The translations under genes were made by a program, and so were the position numbers. A model generated the notes under the pieces. It did not search any database. It was not told where the DNA came from and saw nothing but the letters and a program-made list of their open reading frames with translations. A stretch of 39,017 nucleotides of DNA from Planctomycetota bacterium (lineage in GTDB: Bacteria; Planctomycetota; Planctomycetia; Pirellulales; PLA5), in assembly GCA_029259895.1 (NCBI GenBank), contig JAJDEG010000359.1:1-39017 (forward strand), written 5' to 3'. Below are positions 24,601 through 33,683 of this stretch, piece by piece; position 1 is the first letter of the stretch, and the number at the start of each line of letters is the position of its first letter.

Positions 24601-27600
24601 CGCCGATGTCGACGGCGTTTGGCTTGCCATAGCCGAAGCCACCGCCGATGCCCGGCTGACTCCTGCCAACCGTCCATGTCGAGTCATCAAAGTCGGCATG
24701 TGCGAACGATGTATGAAAATCGGGCACCGAATCCGCCGGATCGACGCCGTCGATCGGGTGTAACCACTTCCAGCTTGCCGCAGGCGAAACGATGACATTG
24801 CTGTCGAGCAATGCGTATAGCTGGCCCTGCTGCCGGCGAAACTGCGCGTCGTCGGGTCGCAGCCGCGTGGCCGCGGTCAGATCGGCCAACGCCGCCGCGC
24901 GGGCGCCGAGCCGGCCGTGAATCAACGCCCGCTCGACCAACAATGCGGCGTCCTCCGGCCGTTCGCGCGCGGCAACGTCGAAATCGGCGATCGCCTCGCG
25001 CCAACGGCTTTGTGATACCCACAACCGAGCGCGGCGCAACGCCACCTCGGCGGTATCTGGCTGCGCGGCGAGCGCCGCGGTGTAGTCGGCCTCGGCGTTT
25101 CGCAGATCGCCCTGCTGTTGATAATAAAGCCCGCGATCGGCGAGTTGTCCGGGATCAACGACGTCGTACGTTTTTGCCGCCCCGCGCCGCGCTCGCAGCT
25201 CGATGTGCTCGATTCGCAAGTCGCCGCTTCCTGGCGCGCGGTTGTGAAGCGATATTGCCAGCACGTGCGTTCCCGACGAAAGCGAATCCACGAGCGACAC
25301 GTTCACCGTTCGCCGCTCGACTTCGCCGGTCGTGATATTTTCGTCGGCCAACAGATCGTACGCTTCGGGCCCAGGCCGCATGTTATCGCGGGCCACTTCG
25401 ACACCGTCGAGGTACACAATGATGCCGTCATCGCGCTGCAACGAAAGCACGAGATCCTTAAGCGGCTGTTCGGTAACGAATCGATGACGAAAATAGGCCG
25501 TCCAGCGCTGGCCGACAGGCGGCGCGCCGATATTAACGGCGACACGGTCCCCATATCCCATTCCGCCTGCGCCATCGCGGCTCATTCGCCATTCGGAGTC
25601 GTCGTAGTCGGCCGTGAAGAATGATCGCTGGAAGGCGGGTTCGCGCGCGGCGGGATCGACGCCGTCGGTGGGGTGCAGCCATTTCCACATCGAACCGGCG
25701 GGCACGACGACCGACATGTCGCCTTCCGCGAGCATTTTCCCCCGCTCGATGCGCAGCGCGTCGTCGTCCGGTGTGAGCCGGATGGCGGCGGCGTAACTGG
25801 CGTCGGCTTCGGCGATTTCTCCTTGCCTGGCCAGTAGCTTGGCGCGGGCGATCGAGAGCTCGGGTCGATCCGGCAAGCGTTCGATCGCACGGCTCAGTTC
25901 GGCCAATGCATCGTCGCCGCGAAGGAATTGTTGGAGCAATTCGGCCCGCTTGAGAGAAGGCAGCGGACTCGACGGATCGAGCGTCTCGGTCTGTTGCACC
26001 GGCCAAAAGCCGTCGCTCTTCACCTCGAGTAACCGCGAATGGATTTCGGTGACCGGCTTGGCTAGCGAAACCTTCCAGTCGACGGTTCGCCCGTCGTCAA
26101 CGAAGATAGCCGCATAGCGACGCTGTCCGTCGGCGACGTAGGCTTCGATCCAGGCGGGATGCACGTTTTCAGAGAGCGCGTCCAATTTCGCCCGCAGGGT
26201 ATCGACGTCGAGTCGCAGGTGCGTCTGGCTCGTGCCGCCATCCTGGACCCATACGGCGAGAAATCGCAAGCGATCGTCCAGGTCGTGATAGGTGTTGATG
26301 AGCGTCGGTCGAAACTGCTCGCCGGCCAATTCGGCGATCTTTTGTTCGAGCGCGGCGAGGTCCATGTCGATATGCACTTGCCACGGCGTGGCAACTTCCT
26401 CGCGCGTCCACACGGCCGACCAGCGAAGTTCGTTTCCACGGCGAAAGGCGTCCACGGATGTGGGGCGAAAGCCTTCCGGCAACTCGCGGCGACGTTTCTC
26501 GATCGTCGCCCAATCTACGTCCCAGTCGAGGCGAAACGGCTTGCCATCATTGACGGCCGCCATGGAATACCGCCGGTCGCTGCCTCGTTGATCGATCGTG
26601 AGGAACCGCGGCCGGACCGATGCAAGTCTCTCGTCCCCAGCAAAATCGCGCAACGTCTGCATCGACTGATCGGCCGCCCAATAGGCGTTGCTGCCGGGAA
26701 GGTCGCCGAACCGGTAATAAATTGCGTCCGAAATGTTGCCCACGTCGACGATTTCAAGGACAAGCTCCTGGAATTCACGGCGGTCGTGGAGAAGTTGCAA
26801 GCGCGCCTCGGCGAAAATCGAGTCAGCGGTAAATGCGCGGTGTATTCCCGCGTCAACGGCCTGACGCAGCGTATCGAGGGCCTGGTCTTCAAGTTCCTTT
26901 CGTCGCCGATCCGTATCGGCCTCTTTCGGATCGCTTCTCTCGAGCGCACGCGACTGCTCACTGAACGTGCAGGCCAATTCAAATCGACTCGTCGGATCGT
27001 AAGGCCGCAGCGCCGCCGCTTTCTCGAAGTCTGCCGCCGCGTCCGCGAATCGTTCAAGCCGCAAGGCGACGCGGCCGCGGGCCATTAGCGGTGCGTAGTC
27101 GTCCTCCGTAACTTCGATCGCCTTGGTCCATTCGGCGTAGGCCTCCTCGTCCCGTTTGTGCGTCTCGTACAGCGACGCCAGGGCCGACGAATCGGATTGC
27201 CATCGGGCGACGAGGTTGTGCTGTCGGGGTACGACAAGCCGCGCCACGAGGACATTCCACCCCGTTCGCAGCGTCACGCGAACGAGCGGTGCCAGGCCGG
27301 GCACTTGCTTCGTGCCTTCGCGGATCAATTCGCCGTTGAGGTACATCCGCAATGCCGGATCGCGGGCCGTTTGCAACACGGCGTCGTGTTCGTGAGCCGC
27401 ATAGATGTGCTGCCGCGCGAAGTACACGCCAGGTGCTCCGGAAAACCGCAGGTCGAGGTTAACGTTTTCGCTGGCAACGGGACTGAGTCGCCGCCAGACC
27501 TCCGGCTCCGGCGCACGGATGGTGGACGCCACGTTCGTCTCATCGTCGGCCGACGTGTCGCGCCAGTACGACTCATCCGTGCCGGGCGGCCACGGCCCTT

Positions 27601-30600
27601 CGGCTTCGTGCGCGTACGGACCGGCAATCCACCAACCGAAGACGATTGCGGCATCGCCGAGCCGGCCATCGACGTCGTCGTCGGCAAGTTCGTCGGTGCT
27701 CGTCGGCTGATCGACGCCGGGCCCGGCCGTTTCCTCCGCCCCACGCTTCGGACGTCGCAGAAACGACTCCGAAAGTATGCCGGCGGCGGCGTTCCATTTA
27801 CCGAGCATGATGTAAGCATCGGCCAGATCGCGTGCGGTGCGTTGCTCGTTGGGAGACTGCTGAAACGCTAGTGACAGCGCTTCGCTGGCTCGTCGCCAAT
27901 CACCGACGCGGGCCAATTCGCGCCCCCGCTCGGCCGCTTGCGCGATCGCCGACGGTCTTTCGGCCATCGGCGGGGCATCTAGGAAACTGGCCTGCAACAG
28001 AAGCCGGTCGTGCGAAGCTCGATCGAAGTGAATCTGTCTGGCCCACGCCGGAACGTCGATATCGAGTCGCCAGCGCGTAATCGACGAGTCTTCAACAAAA
28101 ACGGCGTTGAAGTATCGACGCCCGTCTTCGCGGTAGGCGGCGATCCAGTCGGGCCGCCAGTTTTCGGCGAGGCCGGCGATTCGCGCGCGCAACTGCGCTT
28201 CGTCCAAGTGAACGACCGCCTCGTGTTGACTGTCGTCCTCGATCCACGTCGCCGCATATCGCGCCTTACCTTCGAGCGAGGCACATCCGCAGATGGCCGT
28301 AGGTCGCAGACCAACGGCGCGGTATTCGCTCATGCGGTCGGCGAGCGTCGCCAAGTCAAGCTCTTCCTCCTGCCGCCAAGCACGGTTATCTGCGTCCTTC
28401 GTCCAAATGGCGGACCATCGCTGTCGATCACCGACACCGGCAACGTGCGTCCACGCCGGACGATAATCGGCCGGCAAAGTCTCGACGAAAGAGCGCATGT
28501 CGTCGTAGTCCACACCCACCCGATAAGAGGTCGGCTTGTTGTCGCCGACCAGGCCGTATGAATAATCGGCGTCCGAGGCCGCTAGATAAAGCGGCCGAAA
28601 GCCAGCCGGGAAACTCGTTGCGACGCGCGGCCCAGAACGATTCTGCCAACCCATGTTGCCGGCTACGACCGGCGCGTTGACGTTGGCCACGATCGCGCCC
28701 CTGCGGACGCGCACCGCAACTGTTTGTCCCGGTTCCTTCCGTTGCAGAACGGCTGTCAATTGGCCCTGGTTCGCGGTCGGCGTTCCGTCGACGTGCGTAA
28801 TCAAGTCCAAGACCTGAAGGCCTCCCTCCTGGGCGTCGCCGTCGTTCGAGAAACCGAGGACGCGGATTCCTCCGTTCTCTGCCTCGTTTCGAACGTTGAT
28901 GCCAAGCACGTTTTGACGCGATGGTTCAAGTCCGATTTTCTCCGGATGAGCCTGGACCTGATCGCGGTCGTACCATAGATAAACGTAGCGCGGCGCATCG
29001 TCCGACAGTTTGTCGAGCAGTTTTTGCGGATCATCGCCAACGGCCAAGGGTGTGCCCAACGTGCGAGCGATCGAGGACAGCAGCGGGTAGTCGTAGTCGA
29101 TGCGAGCAAGGTCGACGGCCCGCCGGTAAGCCGCAACGCATTCTTCCCACCGGCCGTCGTCCTGATGAACGACGGCCTCGGCTTTGGCGGCTTGAGCTTG
29201 TTTGCGCCGCGCCAAGCGTCGGGCATCGGACGCCATCGAATCGCGCCACGCAGCATGTTGCGCCGGACTTGCCGCGACATCGTCTCGAAACGATAGCGGT
29301 AAGCTCTGCCACGCGGATTGAAGCGACTGGACGGTGGCCGGCAGTGCGGTGCCTGCCCCCTCGACGCTCGTTCCCGACAATATCCGGCTCACCGCCCGCC
29401 AATCGGCAACGCCGCGGTCGTCTCCGCTTAGATCCCAGATTTGCACACGGCCGTCGACGGTCGCCGCGGCTAGTCGTTCGCCGCTGGGATGAAACGCGAC
29501 GCTGGTCAACAGATTCTGGTGCTCCAGCGGCGGTGCGATGGCGATTCCCGTCGCCGCGTCAAAGACCCGCGCCTTGCCGTCGTGGCTGGCCGTTGCGACG
29601 CGACGGCCGTCGGGACTCAACGCGACTGCAACGACATGATCGCCGTGAACAAGCGGCGGCGTAATCGCCACGCCGGTTTCCGCATTCCAAACGCGCGCCG
29701 TAGAGTCGTTGCTCGCCGTCGCAATAACCACGCCACGAACGGGTTGGTCGTCGCTGGCCAATACCGCGCCCGTCGAAACCGCGTCGGTCACGCCATCGGC
29801 GTGGGCCAGCGGCGGACCCAAGGGGCGTCCCGTCGCCGCATCCCACAGCCGCGCCTGCTGAGGAGTAAGCGACGTTCCAGCGCAGGACGTTACGACGCCT
29901 TTTCCATCGGAGGTAAACGCCGCCACGGTAACCGGCGCCGCGTGCCATATTTCGTCGGATCGCGGTTGGCCCGTTTCCGCGTTCCAAACGCGAGCTTTCT
30001 TATCGTTGCCGGCCGTGACGATCCACTTTCCGTCCGGGCTGAAACGTGCCTGGTGAACCGCGCTTTGATGCTTGATCGCCTGGCCGCGCGTTTCGCCGCT
30101 GCCGACGTCCCAAACGCGGGCTCGTCCGTCGTCGCAAGCCGTGACGAGCCATTTTCCATCCGGACTGAAACTGGCGAAATTGACGCCGCCTTCGTGGAGT
30201 AGTGGAGCTTCAAGGTGTGGCTGCCCGGTGGCGACGTCCCAGAGCCGAGTCGTTTTGTCGTCGCTCGACGTGGCGACGATTTGTCCGTCGGCGCTGAACG
30301 CGACGTGAACGACCGGTCCATCGTGCATTAACGGAGCGCCATGAGGATGACCCGTCCGCGCATCCCATAAGCGAGCGGTGCCGTCGGCGCTCGCGGTTGC
30401 CACGATTTGGCCGTCCGAGCTGAACACCGTGTGATAGACGTAGGCTTCGTGGCGCATCGTCGGCAACGTTGGCTCCAGTCCCGCCAAATCCCACAGTCGG
30501 ACCATGCCCTCGACGTCGTGCGTTGCCACCGTCCATCCATCGGCGGCAAACGCGGCAGACATGACGCCCGCCGAATGCCGCAGCACCGCCAATGGCCTGC

Positions 30601-33502
30601 CGCTGTCGGCAACCCACACGCGAGCGGCGCGATCGCGCCCCGTCGAGACGACAAGCCGGCCGTCCACGCTGAATTGCACGTCGGTGATTTCAAGGTCGTG
30701 CTCGAGCGGGCGGGTTATCGGTTCGCCAGTCGCCAGATCCCAAATCTGTAATGCGTTTCCCTTCCGTGTGATCGACGCCGCACGGCCGCCATCGGGCGAT
30801 ACCGACCGAAACAATGCGTCCGGAGCATTGGGATGAACGAGTTGCTCGCCGGAATGGACATCCCATACGCGAAGATTGCCATCCAACTCCGTGCCGATGA
30901 TTCTTTGGGCATCCGAAGAAAACGCCACGCTAACGATCTTTCCCGATCCGCGCAGCGGCTGTCCCGCGGTGGCGCCATTGATTGCATCCCACTGGTGGAT
31001 CGAAGATCCCGAGGCAATAGCGATGCGCTTGCCGTCGCGACTATACGCCCCGGCAACGACGCTATAAGGATGCGTAAACTCATGGAGCCGAACGCGCTTC
31101 TGCCAATCCCATAGCTGGGCACGTAGGTCGGTCTGAGCGGACGACACACTCCCGCCCGTAAGCAATCGCGTACCGTCCGGGCTGAACGCTACGAACACGA
31201 CGGACGGGCTGGTGTGTTCGAGCGATGCAGCCTGCTCACCGCTTTGGGCGTCCCAGACGCGCACAACTTCGTCAAGTCCGGCCGTCGCCAACCGCTTGCC
31301 GTCGGCGCTGAAGGCCATCGAAAGCACCGAGCGATCATGCGATAACGGCGGCAAGGCGGCGCCGGTCGCGATATCCCACACATACACGGGCGAACTGCGC
31401 CAGGGAACGTCACCTCGGAGAAGCCAGCTTTCCAGCCGCGAACTACTGGCCGCCAACCGCTCGCCGCCGGGACTAAACGTAACCCGGCCGGCGCCAGGAC
31501 GAACCAGCCAGCTGCCGATCAGTTTGGGCGCGTTGCGGAGCGCCGTCGCCAGTTGGACACGATGGATATGCGCCTCCGTTGGATCCGATTCGAGAGCCAG
31601 CGCTTCGGCCAACCGCGGCAATGCGCTAAACGGATCACCTTGTTCGAGCAACTCGGCGCCCGTCGAGGCATTGAAGCGAACCAGTCCGCGTCGGTTGTCG
31701 TCGGCCAATTTCTGGGCTTCTGTTTCCGCTCGCTTGGCGTTCACCAATGCCGCCTGCTTAGCCGCGCTTTCGGCGACGACACTCGCCAGCGCCACTTGCT
31801 TCGCCTGACCTTCTATCATCGCAACATCCAGGGCATCCTGTCGGTCGTCCGCCAACCGATTGAGGTGCGCCGCGGCGATGCTCGACACGACGGCCGCCAC
31901 GACCAAAAGTATCGCGATGGCGGAAATCAAGCTCGCGACCGCGCGATTATGCCGCGCCCATCGAACGACCCGTTCGATGGGCGAAAGTCGTCTGGCACGG
32001 ATTGGTTCGTCGTGGATAAAGCGATCTAGATCGTCGGCTAACTCGGATGCTGTTTGATAGCGACGGCTCGGTTCGCGATCGACTGCCTTATGAATGATCG
32101 TGACCAGATCCCTCGGCGCGTCGGGACGGACACGCGACAGTCGGGCCGGCTCGCCAGTCGTTACCTGCTTGATGAGCTTGTTGCGCTCCGACTCGTCAAA
32201 CGCCGGCTGCAAGGCGATTAGTTCGTAAAGCGTCAGCCCGAGGGAATACACGTCGCTGCGGGCGTCGCTATTACCCTCGAAAGCCTCAGGCGGCATGTAC
32301 CGAAGCGTCCCGAGAATGTCGCCGGTGTGAGTGAGGTTTTGTTGGTCGTCTGCCTTGGCTAGGCCGAAATCGGTCACCCATACGGTGCCACGCGTGTCGA
32401 GCAACAGGTTCGACGGCTTGATATCCCGGTGCAGGACGCCCTGATCGTGCGCATAGTGCAACGCGCTGGCGACTTGCATACCGATGTTGGACAAGCTGTG
32501 CCAATAAGATTTCTTGGGGCGTCCGCGCTCGCCGGACTCGCTGCCGCCTAGCAACGACGCCGATGAACTCGACAACGAATCGGACAGCGAAAACGTGTCC
32601 GAAAGACGGCTGTTCGCCGTGGAACGGTCGCGACCCTTAGCGCCCTTGGACCTTCCGTTGGACGAATCGAGTTGAACCGTCGGATCGAATCGCGTGTTTG
32701 GCGAGGAACCGGCTGCGGGGTCCGCGGCAGCCTTCATCGCCGACTTGGCTGAGTGCGCGACCGTAGCCGCGATCGTGCCTTCGGCCGTGGCCGGCTGTGA
32801 CGTTCGCTGGGCCATCGGACCAAGCTCGTCTTCAGCGGCCGCGTGCGCAAAGCTTCCCGTCATCAGCGAATGGGCGACCATTGTCGCCGAAACGTCTTTT
32901 CGCGACACGCGTAGCTCGCCCGGCTGTGTCGGATTAGCCCCCGTCGTTCCGCTTTCGCGAAGGCGTTTCAATTCCTCCAGGACTTCGTCCAGACCTAGCC
33001 CTTGGATGAATTGCATTACATAGTAGTGCCAGCCGTCCTGCTCGCCAACGCCGAAGATCGGTACGATGTTCGTATGGTGCAGGCGAGCCGCGGACCGCGC
33101 CTCACGCTCGAAGCGATAGCGCTGCTTGGCATTGAGCAGGCTCTGTTGAGGAAGAACTTTCAGCGCCACGCGGCGACCGAGCGAAACTTGTTCCGCCTCG
33201 TACACCACGCCCATGCCGCCCCGCCCGACTTCGCGGAGAATGCGATAATCGCCCAACTCACGAAGCCGCTTCCCGTCGGTGTCCTTGAGCCCTTCGTCGA
33301 GCGACCCGTTGCCCGATTCGGAAACGGGCTTGAAGTCTTCGATGACGACAAGCGCCGGAAACAGGTCGCGGATGTCGGCGGCCAGATCGGGATACTTTTC
33401 TTCATACTCGCGCATCGTCGGGTTTTCACCGCGGCGCTTGCGCTCCATGAATTCTTCGGCCAAGACCTCAATTGGGTCGCGGTCGGAGCTTACGTCGTTC
33501 AT
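21644..33502 (-). CDS. Giant membrane Ser/Thr kinase with WD40, PDZ, BTRD1-like, TPR and beta-sandwich modules
   Basis: 3952 residues in one intact frame. Kinase domain (about 85-500): glycine loop GRGGMG (93-98), K115, E134, HRD (358-360), DFG (378-380) and PPE in place of APE (404-406), so all catalytic residues are present. A Ser-rich insert (about 186-330) splits the lobes. One membrane span (523-545) places the rest probably outside the cytoplasm. Then a coiled segment (550-620), about 16 WD40 repeats (655-1360), a PDZ domain (1530-1605), BTRD1-like repeats (1622-1848), a sandwich module with LRMYLNGELI (1955-2088), TPRs, a second BTRD1-like group (2295-2500), further sandwich modules (about 2621-2774, 2918-3078, 3504-3641) and TPRs between them and to the C-terminus. 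It follows an ECF sigma gene by 181 bases, matching the kinase-linked ECF arrangement of planctomycetes. Ligand and targets are unknown. Confidence 0.92.
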   Translation of the reverse strand: MNDVSSDRDPIEVLAEEFMERKRRGENPTMREYEEKYPDLAADIRDLFPALVVIEDFKPVSESGNGSLDEGLKDTDGKRLRELGDYRILREVGRGGMGVVYEAEQVSLGRRVALKVLPQQSLLNAKQRYRFEREARSAARLHHTNIVPIFGVGEQDGWHYYVMQFIQGLGLDEVLEELKRLRESGTTGANPTQPGELRVSRKDVSATMVAHSLMTGSFAHAAAEDELGPMAQRTSQPATAEGTIAATVAHSAKSAMKAAADPAAGSSPNTRFDPTVQLDSSNGRSKGAKGRDRSTANSRLSDTFSLSDSLSSSSASLLGGSESGERGRPKKSYWHSLSNIGMQVASALHYAHDQGVLHRDIKPSNLLLDTRGTVWVTDFGLAKADDQQNLTHTGDILGTLRYMPPEAFEGNSDARSDVYSLGLTLYELIALQPAFDESERNKLIKQVTTGEPARLSRVRPDAPRDLVTIIHKAVDREPSRRYQTASELADDLDRFIHDEPIRARRLSPIERVVRWARHNRAVASLISAIAILLVVAAVVSSIAAAHLNRLADDRQDALDVAMIEGQAKQVALASVVAESAAKQAALVNAKRAETEAQKLADDNRRGLVRFNASTGAELLEQGDPFSALPRLAEALALESDPTEAHIHRVQLATALRNAPKLIGSWLVRPGAGRVTFSPGGERLAASSSRLESWLLRGDVPWRSSPVYVWDIATGAALPPLSHDRSVLSMAFSADGKRLATAGLDEVVRVWDAQSGEQAASLEHTSPSVVFVAFSPDGTRLLTGGSVSSAQTDLRAQLWDWQKRVRLHEFTHPYSVVAGAYSRDGKRIAIASGSSIHQWDAINGATAGQPLRGSGKIVSVAFSSDAQRIIGTELDGNLRVWDVHSGEQLVHPNAPDALFRSVSPDGGRAASITRKGNALQIWDLATGEPITRPLEHDLEITDVQFSVDGRLVVSTGRDRAARVWVADSGRPLAVLRHSAGVMSAAFAADGWTVATHDVEGMVRLWDLAGLEPTLPTMRHEAYVYHTVFSSDGQIVATASADGTARLWDARTGHPHGAPLMHDGPVVHVAFSADGQIVATSSDDKTTRLWDVATGQPHLEAPLLHEGGVNFASFSPDGKWLVTACDDGRARVWDVGSGETRGQAIKHQSAVHQARFSPDGKWIVTAGNDKKARVWNAETGQPRSDEIWHAAPVTVAAFTSDGKGVVTSCAGTSLTPQQARLWDAATGRPLGPPLAHADGVTDAVSTGAVLASDDQPVRGVVIATASNDSTARVWNAETGVAITPPLVHGDHVVAVALSPDGRRVATASHDGKARVFDAATGIAIAPPLEHQNLLTSVAFHPSGERLAAATVDGRVQIWDLSGDDRGVADWRAVSRILSGTSVEGAGTALPATVQSLQSAWQSLPLSFRDDVAASPAQHAAWRDSMASDARRLARRKQAQAAKAEAVVHQDDGRWEECVAAYRRAVDLARIDYDYPLLSSIARTLGTPLAVGDDPQKLLDKLSDDAPRYVYLWYDRDQVQAHPEKIGLEPSRQNVLGINVRNEAENGGIRVLGFSNDGDAQEGGLQVLDLITHVDGTPTANQGQLTAVLQRKEPGQTVAVRVRRGAIVANVNAPVVAGNMGWQNRSGPRVATSFPAGFRPLYLAASDADYSYGLVGDNKPTSYRVGVDYDDMRSFVETLPADYRPAWTHVAGVGDRQRWSAIWTKDADNRAWRQEEELDLATLADRMSEYRAVGLRPTAICGCASLEGKARYAATWIEDDSQHEAVVHLDEAQLRARIAGLAENWRPDWIAAYREDGRRYFNAVFVEDSSITRWRLDIDVPAWARQIHFDRASHDRLLLQASFLDAPPMAERPSAIAQAAERGRELARVGDWRRASEALSLAFQQSPNEQRTARDLADAYIMLGKWNAAAGILSESFLRRPKRGAEETAGPGVDQPTSTDELADDDVDGRLGDAAIVFGWWIAGPYAHEAEGPWPPGTDESYWRDTSADDETNVASTIRAPEPEVWRRLSPVASENVNLDLRFSGAPGVYFARQHIYAAHEHDAVLQTARDPALRMYLNGELIREGTKQVPGLAPLVRVTLRTGWNVLVARLVVPRQHNLVARWQSDSSALASLYETHKRDEEAYAEWTKAIEVTEDDYAPLMARGRVALRLERFADAAADFEKAAALRPYDPTSRFELACTFSEQSRALERSDPKEADTDRRRKELEDQALDTLRQAVDAGIHRAFTADSIFAEARLQLLHDRREFQELVLEIVDVGNISDAIYYRFGDLPGSNAYWAADQSMQTLRDFAGDERLASVRPRFLTIDQRGSDRRYSMAAVNDGKPFRLDWDVDWATIEKRRRELPEGFRPTSVDAFRRGNELRWSAVWTREEVATPWQVHIDMDLAALEQKIAELAGEQFRPTLINTYHDLDDRLRFLAVWVQDGGTSQTHLRLDVDTLRAKLDALSENVHPAWIEAYVADGQRRYAAIFVDDGRTVDWKVSLAKPVTEIHSRLLEVKSDGFWPVQQTETLDPSSPLPSLKRAELLQQFLRGDDALAELSRAIERLPDRPELSIARAKLLARQGEIAEADASYAAAIRLTPDDDALRIERGKMLAEGDMSVVVPAGSMWKWLHPTDGVDPAAREPAFQRSFFTADYDDSEWRMSRDGAGGMGYGDRVAVNIGAPPVGQRWTAYFRHRFVTEQPLKDLVLSLQRDDGIIVYLDGVEVARDNMRPGPEAYDLLADENITTGEVERRTVNVSLVDSLSSGTHVLAISLHNRAPGSGDLRIEHIELRARRGAAKTYDVVDPGQLADRGLYYQQQGDLRNAEADYTAALAAQPDTAEVALRRARLWVSQSRWREAIADFDVAARERPEDAALLVERALIHGRLGARAAALADLTAATRLRPDDAQFRRQQGQLYALLDSNVIVSPAASWKWLHPIDGVDPADSVPDFHTSFAHADFDDSTWTVGRSQPGIGGGFGYGKPNAVDIGEPPVGNRRTAYFRHKFSTDAAYDALQLNLFYDDGVIIYLDGEEVVRENVRAGEDAYRLMASSTRSGPRPLAVALPMSLQPGEHVLAISLHNVGTDSSDLVLAGVTLLGSRTESEETSLDDPEALAARAEQFVQLGQIDRALADYTTLVERAPDEAQPLMDRAQMLYDNDRWAEALADYERLSKRFEPRRHSHYWRRYSCLANLQRWPEARAALTEGLAVATPGVQRANTLINRGRCWAEQGEFEKAAEDCAAGLDEVPDSSDAWYLRTAAVVFAAAGQPQEYLRARRLLLKVVDAGRQGYPNLRKIILMPLAANEAAAVEEYLTYPQIEGQGVRAGALYRLGRFQEALDAIDDTTFNYEEYRFVRALALYRLGDVSEARAALVRANDRLREQLAKSGGDWRPSNGLYYDWARVFVWQREANDIIVERPLADVTLALQADPENVKLLAERAEIFAHTGKLAEALEDWNRMLAVDPNDAAILARRGDLWATQGDWDRAAADFLAAARHKPDDSRVLDRLDRLAGEAGLTPLAGDAQAAGVEWRYTTDKPANDWASPTFDDAEWLTGNAPFADRLSGETGDETGRTQWSEPEVWLRREFNLDAAPTDVLLFRFRCDDEARVYLNGDLAADLKGTAEYGIVGCNTAAAATLKPGKNVIAVHGKNNFSAAFCDVGLYTSSQAGQVLDELNSLVDANPSLTTTRRKRAQLLHRLGRFAEAAPDIAAALAADEEQVDANWHNKSGDLVEEVAGSGRLFSAVSKLRPDDRTLWMARGRYLGRWGRWPEAVTAIRHTIRLDATDHRAHQVLAAALAQVDDKDAYRRLCQEMLTRFAASEDPMIADAVAKSCLLIGDAVDDAEAVRVLAKKSVDIALAESARNDRPNHLMPWFYLCHGLAEYRAGDDDRAAAALQAALDDTAATRVCKSTCQVVLAMVRQRQGRTEEVRQLLAEADATETEWASQRHPNDLSDGWWDPLTFRILRREAEQRVAIK

Positions 33503-33683
33503 GACTTGCTTTCAGATTAGTACGACATCCGCGCAGAATGCACTGGTCGATTTGGCAAACGTCCGGTGCCTTGAGCGATCGAATTGTCAACTATGGCATT
33601 CGCAACTCGTTTTGAACTGTGTTGCCCCTGCTCCGTCTACCGAATTTCGATGAATTCGCGCGCTAGCGCGACCTTGAATGATC

